A DNA stretch of 64,000 nt from Eudromia elegans (lineage: Eukaryota > Chordata > Aves > Tinamiformes > Tinamidae), in the NCBI GenBank assembly GCA_003342815.1, contig PTEX01000205.1, forward strand, positions 1,229,619-1,293,618, read 5' to 3'. The position numbers and the translations under genes were made by a program. Below are positions 54,522 to 64,000 of the stretch, piece by piece. The notes under the pieces are model-generated. The model saw only the letters and a list, made by a program, of their open reading frames with translations, was not told the DNA's origin and made no database searches. How positions within the stretch are numbered: the stretch's first letter is position 1; each line of letters begins with the position of its first letter.

Positions 54522-54874
54522 GAGAACGCGCCCGTTACGCTCTGCCACCTAATCCCGTGGCAAGCACCGCGGCTTGGCGGACATCTGATCTGAAAATTGT
54601 TATATCGAGGGATGCGCCGATTTGCTAAAGTACCCGTTAAATTAAGGATGGGAAGGCGGAGAGGAAGCGCCCGGACGGACAGCGCGGAGGGCGCGGGGCG
54701 GGGGGCGGGAGGGGGCCGCTTAAGCGGGCGCGGGCCGGGCGCGCGGAGCCCCGCGGGGCAGCGCGGAGCCGGGGTGGGGGGGGATCGCTGCGCGGGGGGC
54801 GGCGCCGGGGGCAGCACGTGCGGCGGGCGCGGGGCGGATCCGCGCCGGCACCTTCCGCGCGCGGCGGAGGGTCA

Positions 54875-54884
54875 TGAATATTCA
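54875..54884. promoter_or_regulatory. POU-dimer-like palindrome TGAATATTCA next to CACGTG
   Basis: A perfect 10-bp palindrome of the type bound by POU-domain dimers lies 4 bp from an E-box (54889-54894), inside a CpG island. Binding is inferred. Confidence 0.3.
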
Positions 54885-55077
54885 GGAGCACGTGGAGCCG
54901 CGGGGCCGCGCGCATGCGCCGCGGTGGCCGTGGCGCTGCCCGGTGGCGGCTGCTCCGCGGGCGCGGGGGCTGCGGGCGGCCCCGCTGGCTCGGCCGCGTC
55001 CTCTAGGAACGGGCCCGGGCCCGAGCAGCGCTCCCCGTGGGTGCCCCCTGCGCCACGCGCGGTGCTCTGGGGGCTCT

Positions 55078-55085
55078 TATTTATA
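55078..55085 (-). promoter_or_regulatory. TATA-box-like TATAAATA at a CpG island
   Basis: On the minus strand TATAAATA is followed by GC-rich sequence where a start site could lie, near 55050. It is a candidate promoter for an unannotated minus-strand transcript. Confidence 0.2.
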
Positions 55086-55380
55086 TTCCTTCCTCTCCAG
55101 TATTTCTTCTGCCGCCTCATTTTTCATTCCGTGCAATCTTGAAAGTGAGAAAGACCCCAAAGCATCCTGAGCTCCCCCCGCTCCAGCGCCTGGCTCCAAC
55201 CTCCCGGCTCTCCGAGGAGAGCTGTGGCTACGGCGCGGCCTGCGCGGCCCCGACTCGCGTGGGCAGCGCGGGACACGCGGCCAGCGCGCTGCGGTGGCCC
55301 CGGGACAGCCCTGCGGGCCCACCGCGCCAACACACGCACACGCGGGGCAGCTCCTTCTTAACAGCAGTTTCGTAGAGAGG

Positions 55381-55640
55381 TAGTATGATCCCATATAGCT
55401 AAAAGGTAATTAATTTGATTTATTGTACTTGAAAAATCCTGTCTGCAGTACGGGCGTCATCTGGAAACTTCATGCTATTTTATACTATCGTTCTAAAGCC
55501 GAAATAAATGTTACGAATTGATGACAGCTTCCAGCTGCATGATAAAAATAGCCCCTTCGCTTCACGGGATCGTGTTTCTTGTTATCGAAGATGAACCAAA
55601 TCTGACCCATGGAGTTAAGCGGCGGGAAAAGAAACCAAAA
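55381..55640. other. Candidate conserved non-coding element
   Basis: Repeat-free islet between CpG islands with GGTAATTAATTTGATTTATT (from 55405), then TGATGACAG and an adjacent CAGCTG. These are homeodomain, MEIS/TGIF-like and E-box words. Appearance is enhancer-like. Confidence 0.35.
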
Positions 55641-55999
55641 TGATTTTTATTTTAAAAAAAAGTCACCTTTAATATACATTACAGGCGAAAAAAAAAAAGA
55701 GCCTGTTTGTGATGAAAGGGAATCCACCTTAATACGGTCAGCAGAGTTGAAGAAATCCACCCCGTGCCTGGTTCAAAACAAGGAAGGTTTTCCATTATCA
55801 ATCTCACTGGATTAATTTTAAAAACGTAACCTTTTCGGTACATACGGTCCCTTACATAGAGGTATTAAATGCTAGAGGTTGCGTGCGCCTTCAGAAATAT
55901 ACCTCTGCGTAAATATGCGCACGTGTGTCCTCCCAAAGCATCGCTGTATAAATGCGGGTATTTGTATATATATAAAATAAACCCCGCAACGCGAATGGC
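55641..55999. other. Inter-island DNA, no gene seen
   Basis: AT-rich with short A runs. A TATAAAAT word on the plus strand (55971-55978) lies just before the next CpG island. Confidence 0.5.
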
Positions 56000-56280
56000 G
56001 ATTCCCGCGTGCAACAAAGAGCGGGTGTCCCGCGGGTCGCGGAGGCGGCAGCGCGTCCTTCCCGCGCGATTCCCGCAGCCCCGGTGCGGCCGCCCGGGAG
56101 GACGAAGGCAGCAGCTCCGCGGGGGCTGCGCGGGGCCGCGCTCGTCGTCCAGGCACGTGCGGGGCCGCGCAGCGCGCCCGCGCTTCGCACATGCGGCCGG
56201 GCACCTCCGCGGGCGCGAGTGGGGTGCGCGTGGACGGGCAGGAACGCGCGTGCCAAGGCGTGCCGTGTTTGCGAGCAATG
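56000..56280. other. CpG island
   Basis: Very dense CpG. Overlapping frames on all strands are compositional. No gene recognised. Confidence 0.75.
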
Positions 56281-56459
56281 CAAAAAAAAAATAGATGGAA
56301 AAAAAGAAAAAGACTTAAAAAAACGGGCAGTGATAATGTTCGCAAATTATTTACACTCTGAGCTCTAGCAGTAAAACACACCCAGGCTCTTTTAGCATCA
56401 GGGCACTCGAAACACTCTGTACAAACAGCTTTTTGTGTATATAAATATGGGGGTGATTT
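56281..56459. other. AT-rich islet between CpG islands
   Basis: A-rich start, then TATAAATA on the plus strand at 56440-56447 just before the following CpG island. Confidence 0.5.
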
Positions 56460-57720
56460 TAACCCCCTCTCTGCGTCTCCTGGAAGTCTTCCTTGCGGCG
56501 AGACGTCGGTTCCGCGAGGGCTGCGCCTGGGGTCCCGCCGACCTGGGCGCGGGTCGCGCGTTTCTGAGGGCTCCGGCTGCAGCGGGCAGCGGCATTTCCA
56601 ATACTTTGCACCGTCTGGAAGTTGCTCTGGAAGGAGCAAGTGCTCTGGACGTGGGATAACTTACAAAGTGGAGCCCGTTTGCCAGCGGGGCCAGAAAAGC
56701 AGGAAATAAAAGTCCCAAAGTTCGGTGCACCGGTCGAGGGGCTGCTCTGGGCGAGCGCAATAGGCAGGCGAGGCCAGCGCCTGGGCTCTGTCCCCGTTTC
56801 AAACAGCCCCTGCTTTAAAGGAGCGGACTTTGCGCGGTGAATGCCGGCCTCGCCTTTTCAAAAATTCAAGCGATCACTCACAGGCTATTTAAAAAGACCT
56901 CAAAGGCGAGGATTTCGGGGGGAAAAGGAAGCGCCCAGTTATTGTTGGGTTTTTCTTTCCTCTTTTTGTTTTCCCTTCCTTTGGCATTTGGGTTTCCGCG
57001 CGCAGCCCCACGCGCCTCCGAAGGCGCCGCCGCGCTCTCCGGCCTCTCCCCGAAGGCTCCTCCTCGGCCGCGGGAGGCTCCGCGGGCGCGGAGGCTGCGG
57101 AGGGCCCCGGCGGCCGCCGCACGTCGGGCCCCGGCGTTCGAGCTGCGCCGGAGCACGCGGCGGCGCGCGGGCCTTCCGCCGGTGCGCAGCGCGGACCTGC
57201 CCCGCCGCCCGCGGCCGGGAATCCCCCAAAGCAGGCAGAGGGTGCCCCAGACCGCCTCAAAACCCGGTGTTATGGGTGCCAACAAAGCGGCGGAGCACGT
57301 CGAAGTTGCAGCCCTGGGATTAACGTTTTTCTCCGCAAACCTCTGCGGTTAAATCCACAAAGAGCGCCCGGCTACGGGCCCGCGGACTCCGCCGCTGCGG
57401 GAGCAGGGAAAGCGCCGGCGGAGTCCCCGCTGCCTCTGCCTGCAGAATGCCCCTCTCGTTGCTCTTTGGGAGGGAAGGGGGAGAGGTTGTATTAAAGCCC
57501 CGCTCCTCTCTCCAGAGGCGACAGCACGAGCACGGCGTGGGCTTGAACTCAGCGAGCGCAGCCCCAGTGATCGGCGCTAATTCAGAACATATATGGCACG
57601 GCGATCCAGCAGGGCTGCACCCCCGCCCCCGAGAGAAAACAACGGCAGCAGCAACAAAACCGTCCCAACGCTCCAGGACGCTGAAACGAGCCGCCGACCC
57701 CAAGTTTTAGAGAGCACTCC
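56460..57720. other. CpG island block
   Basis: Two dense parts (56460-56800 and 56980-57480) with a weaker tail to 57720. Long Arg/Pro/Ala-rich frames on both strands are compositional. No domain or ZIC-like exon is seen. Confidence 0.75.
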
Positions 57721-58194
57721 CTAGCCAAGTGCTCAGACACACATAAGAAACAGAGCCGTGCTAAGCGACCGCTAGGGACTTCAGCGAAGTTCAAAGAAAC
57801 TTGCAATATCCATCTTTAAAATACATCGCCCGCATTACATTTCTCCCGGTTTATTTTACAGGAGGATGGCTCGCACTAACTCCACATTTTTTTCCCTAGC
57901 TACTCTCAAGTTATTTTTTAAAACTCCTGCCAGGACAAGCCGACGGGACGGTTAGCTGCACGCAGTGTAACATTTTCGACACGCTAAGCATATTTCCCTG
58001 GCCCTTCTCCCCGCTGGATCACATTTCCCCAAGTACCAACAATTTCTGCCTGGGTCCCACCGGTCTCGAACTTTTTTTCTTCCTATCTCGCCAAACCCTG
58101 CAAGGTGGCGCTCTTTTCATTGAAAACTGATATTAGGCTTATAATAGCAGTAATAATAATAACAATAAGCATTTTGTAGGAAGTAAAGTTAAAC
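57721..58194. other. Inter-island DNA, no gene seen
   Basis: Mixed composition with an AATAATAATAACAATAA islet at about 58150. Nothing else recognisable. Confidence 0.5.
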
Positions 58195-58470
58195 CAAGCC
58201 CTTCTGCCGCTTCCTCCTGCCATGCCCGGCCCGCAGCGGCGGGGCTGCCCCTGCCCTCGGCGAAGTCCACGGGGGCAACGGGGGCCTTTGGGGGCTGCGG
58301 AGCCCACCGAGAGAAACCCCCCGATGCTGCGGAGGGGCGAAACGAGGGGCTCCGCTCCGGGCTGGCCCCATGCGAGGGTCGCTGCGGACCCCGCGGCCCG
58401 GAGAGCGGCCCCGGCCGCCTCCGCCAGCGCTGAACATCCCCCGCGCCTCGCCTTACACATAATATTTCTC
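58195..58470. other. CpG island
   Basis: Last dense CpG block before the ZIC1 3' end. No gene recognised. Confidence 0.75.
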
Positions 58471-58479
58471 TAAAGAAGC

Positions 58480-58920
58480 TGTTAAGGTGTCATCCCGGTC
58501 TACTGGAAGGTCAGTCCGTGCAATTCACTCTATGACACATCGCAAGCCCTCGCAGCTTTAGCCAACCTCATGATTTGTGTTGTCTGTTGATACGTTGTCT
58601 GCTTAATGGGGCGATCATGCAGGCTACAACCAGGAACAAAGCCCAACAGTTCCAACAACCGTGGCTAAGTTAGTGGAAGCAGTACAGCTTGCAAATCTAT
58701 CAAACTAAACTGCAAGGGAGACAATCTGATTTAGAGAAAAGGCGTTCTGCTACAGTCATTAAGCACAAGTAATTTAGATTTTTTATATTGTCTTCTCATT
58801 TACAAATTTACTGTATCAACGCCAGCCAATGGAACGAATTTCTTAAGTAAATGAGAAATAAATAAAAGAGATAGGAAGATAATCAAATTACATAAAATAA
58901 TTCTTATTCCCTAGATTTAT
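58480..58920. other. Candidate conserved non-coding element 3' of ZIC1
   Basis: Repeat-free stretch with balanced base use that starts sharply at the island edge. It contains TTGTCTGTTGATACG, GGAACAAAG (SOX-type), GCTTAATGGGG and AAGTAATTTAG. By appearance it is the best enhancer-like block in the window. Confidence 0.4.
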
Positions 58921-59554
58921 TTTTTAGAAAGCTATTAACACTGGCAAAATTATAGTAATAATAATAACATAACAGAAGAAGTAATTGATTTAAATTAACA
59001 TCATGTTTTAAGGAATATCAGCAAAAAAAAAGGAAGAAAAAAGGATTTAAAAAAATGCAAAACAAAAAAATATGCTCAAGAACAAATCAACAACCACGGC
59101 CTTCCTGAGCTGGTGCTGTACCTCTTAGAGTAAAAGGCCCAAGGAAAGTCATGAATCCACTGCCTAGGAATTAGTTATGGTCATAAATGCTTTAAATTAA
59201 AATAGCAACCGAAATCTCCTCTGTTTTAAATCTCCTAATATATGTTATCCAAATTAATTTAATTTAAGGACCCAGTCTATGCAGATTCATGGGCAGGGCT
59301 GGAGCGGAGTGAAACACTTCTCATGTAACAATTCCCCACATTAATATTTATGTAGCATATGCAATCTATTTCTGTTATTTTTATGGTTGTTATTCTATGT
59401 CTGCAAAGGTCATTTAAATTATACTGCGGCCGAAAATTTGTTTCATAAATTTTGATATAAATACTAATTACACACTATAGTAATGCCAGCAGGGATCCTT
59501 TCATTTATCACATTTATATCACCTTCGCTGCTTTAGTGATGACATAATGGAAAG
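58921..59554. other. ZIC1 3' flank, AT-rich; possible conserved element
   Basis: A-rich low complexity at 59020-59070 is followed by complex AT-rich sequence at 59100-59550 with many homeodomain cores and GCATATGCAAT near 59356. It may be part of a longer 3'UTR if the signal at 59575 is skipped. Confidence 0.35.
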
Positions 59555-59574
59555 CAGTGAAAAACTGGGACAGT

Positions 59575-59580
59575 TTTATT
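59575..59580 (-). promoter_or_regulatory. ZIC1: Candidate ZIC1 polyadenylation signal AATAAA
   Basis: The plus strand TTTATT reads AATAAA on the minus strand, in the context cattagAATAAAactg. It is the first canonical hexamer after the stop, and a U-rich stretch follows it on the transcript (59540-59570). Confidence 0.5.
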
Positions 59581-60154
59581 CTAATGTCCTAAAGCTAGCT
59601 GGAGTTGCAGCAGGTTGACTGAGCGAATAAGAATTCCTACCACAATTCATGGGATTTAAGAATCTTTAATAAGGTACGAAATGTTACCAAACAGTTCTGT
59701 AAACTAAATTTTACATACCAATTCTTCTAGCCATAAATATTGAATATCTTGTAACATGTATAACCGGACCTTTACATGCGGATAAATATGGAAATTAGGA
59801 TTTATATACATTATGTTCTTGAATTTGCCAAAAGCAACGGACAGATATAGTTTATATCTTTTTTTTTTTAATATCACTTTACATAAACAAATGTAACAGT
59901 TTGACACGCAGATCCAGGCTTTCACTATACGAATTTCTTGACAGGACGTGTAACAACATTTTACTGCACTACTTAGACTGGACTTTGGGACGAAATGTTG
60001 CACTTTATACAAAAAAGCACATTAATACCAATAATATTCTGTTAGATCGACGTTTAGACTGGAATAATACAAAGTAATTCACATTTTGGTACACATTTAC
60101 TAGAACATTCTTGCCATTCAGTACAAATAGTTGAATTTCTACCTCTTCCCTCTG

Positions 60155-60212
60155 CCCCCCCCACCACCTCCGCCCAACCCGCCGCCTCCCCCTCCCGCCC
60201 TCCCCTCCCCCC
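60155..60212 (-). other. G-quadruplex-prone G-rich block in ZIC1 3'UTR
   Basis: On the plus strand this is almost only C with single-base breaks, so the ZIC1 transcript carries many G runs of 3 to 8 with 1-2 nt loops. That is the form of a strong putative G-quadruplex. Confidence 0.7.
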
Positions 60213-60504
60213 ACATATATGCAAAGACCACAACTCCACATATCCCCTTATTCAACTTGCGATATAACTATTTACAAAATCAAACAGTACATTTTTTTTT
60301 TGAAGCTAATAATTCTGTATTTACAAGAGGGGATGGGGGGGAAGGCCGCTGCCCGAGCAGACATGCAGTTGGACATCTCTAATCAGTGGTTTCCAGCAAA
60401 GCCCTACACGGTTGGCATTTGCCCTGGTAACCTTGTCTTCTTTTGCGTTCTACTAACCCCTTCGCCTACCAAGCCTTGCAACAGAGCTGAACAGAACAGA
60501 CCAA

Positions 60505-60660
60505 AAAAAAAATTTAAAAATAAAAAAAAAAGAGAGAGAGAAAGAGGAGGGGGGAAAAAGAAGAAAAAAGAAATAAAAGAAAATTTTAAAAGAGAGAGAG
60601 ATGGAGAGAGAGAAGGACAAAAAGGAGGGGGAGAAAAGCAAAACAAACAAACAAAAAAAA
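60505..60660 (-). repeat. Polypurine tract (polypyrimidine on ZIC1 mRNA)
   Basis: About 150 bp of almost pure A/G on the plus strand, with repeated GAGAGAGA units, give a CU-rich tract in the ZIC1 3'UTR. It is low complexity and could bind polypyrimidine-tract proteins. Confidence 0.8.
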
Positions 60661-60839
60661 GAATCTTCATTTTACTCAGTCCTGGGTCTACTGGCAGCAT
60701 TCTATTTTTGTTTGCTTTAATAAATTCTAATTTCAAAGTGTTCATTATTTTTGGAGTCTTTTAAATAGGGTATTTGTTTGCTCGCTTGGGGGGGGTTGTT
60801 TTGTTTCTTTTTTTTTTCCTGCTGTTTTGTTTTAGCGTT

Positions 60840-63810
<2,971 letters not shown>

Positions 63811-64000
63811 TCAAAAACACCCCCTTCGGCATCAGCGCGGGGGGGGTGGGGGAGAAGAAGGAGGGGGGGAAAGGAGAAGAAGGGGAAAAAAAAAAAAAAA
63901 AAAAGGAGGCTGGTGTGAAAGCGGGGAAGAGATCTTCTTCGCAGTCGCGAACAATAATAATAAAAACGTGCCCCCAAAAATAGTCACTGCCTCTCTCCGC

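Larger units (their letters stand above)
54530..55380. other. CpG island with G-quadruplex motif
   Basis: Strong CpG density over 850 bp. The plus strand has GGGG-C-GGGGGG-C-GGG-A-GGGGG at 54695-54715, a clear putative quadruplex. CACGTG E-boxes lie at 54815-54820 and 54889-54894. No coding gene recognised. Confidence 0.8.
59555..60839 (-). other. ZIC1: ZIC1 3'UTR (predicted extent)
   Basis: The UTR runs from the stop codon to the first canonical AATAAA, about 1.26 kb downstream; the end is approximate. On the transcript it contains, in order, a long CU-rich tract (60505-60660 as GA on the plus strand), a G-rich block (60155-60212 as C-rich on plus) and an AU-rich distal half. ATTAAA variants also occur at 60716-60721, 59867-59872 and 59665-59670, so shorter forms are possible. 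Open frames here are not coding. Confidence 0.6.

Noticed and set aside
55872..56639. 255-codon minus-strand frame
   Set aside because: Compositional frame over a CpG island, with equally long frames on the other strand; no recognisable protein.
59704..60012. 102-codon minus-strand frame near the ZIC1 3' end
   Set aside because: It lies in the predicted 3'UTR, is AT-rich and shows no domain.

Overview
The window looks like avian chromosomal DNA. Two kinds of evidence support this. A CR1 LINE 3' end near 41.2-41.4 kb carries the avian-style terminal octamer, and older amniote repeat fragments are scattered through the sequence. The only protein-coding gene I can support is ZIC1, whose encoded protein is nearly identical in its zinc-finger block to vertebrate ZIC1. 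The species cannot be fixed from sequence alone.

Layout. Positions 1-47.3 kb are AT-rich intergenic DNA 3' of ZIC1, with no credible coding exon. They hold degraded repeats (two CR1 copies, several MIR/CORE-SINE-like remnants, fragments of an old repeat with a 'cagctgaggatctggccca'-type core), simple repeats, a few palindromes and several stretches that read like conserved non-coding elements. A small isolated CpG island lies at about 47.32-47.64 kb. From 51.16 to 58.47 kb the sequence changes to a cluster of CpG islands separated by AT-rich islets. It is interrupted by a 900-bp run of N (51511-52410) flanked by T17 and A32 homopolymers. No coding gene is recognisable in this cluster. An element-like AT-rich stretch (about 58.48-59.55 kb) leads into the ZIC1 3'UTR.

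ZIC1 lies on the minus strand with three coding exons: 62676-63651, 61377-61540 and 60840-61037. They give a 445-residue protein with five C2H2 zinc fingers. All splice sites are GT-AG, the phases are consistent, and the stop codon follows the conserved C-terminus NFNEWYV. The first canonical poly(A) signal is at 59575-59580. The 5'UTR runs to the window edge. In vertebrates ZIC4 normally lies head-to-head with ZIC1, so it would be expected just beyond position 64000; it is not in the window.

Functionally the window is one developmental regulator plus its 3' flank. The CpG cluster, the candidate non-coding elements and the lack of other genes fit a long regulatory domain serving ZIC1 (dorsal neural tube, cerebellum, somite and craniofacial expression in vertebrates). 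Conservation and transcription cannot be measured here, so element calls are by appearance and stay at low confidence.
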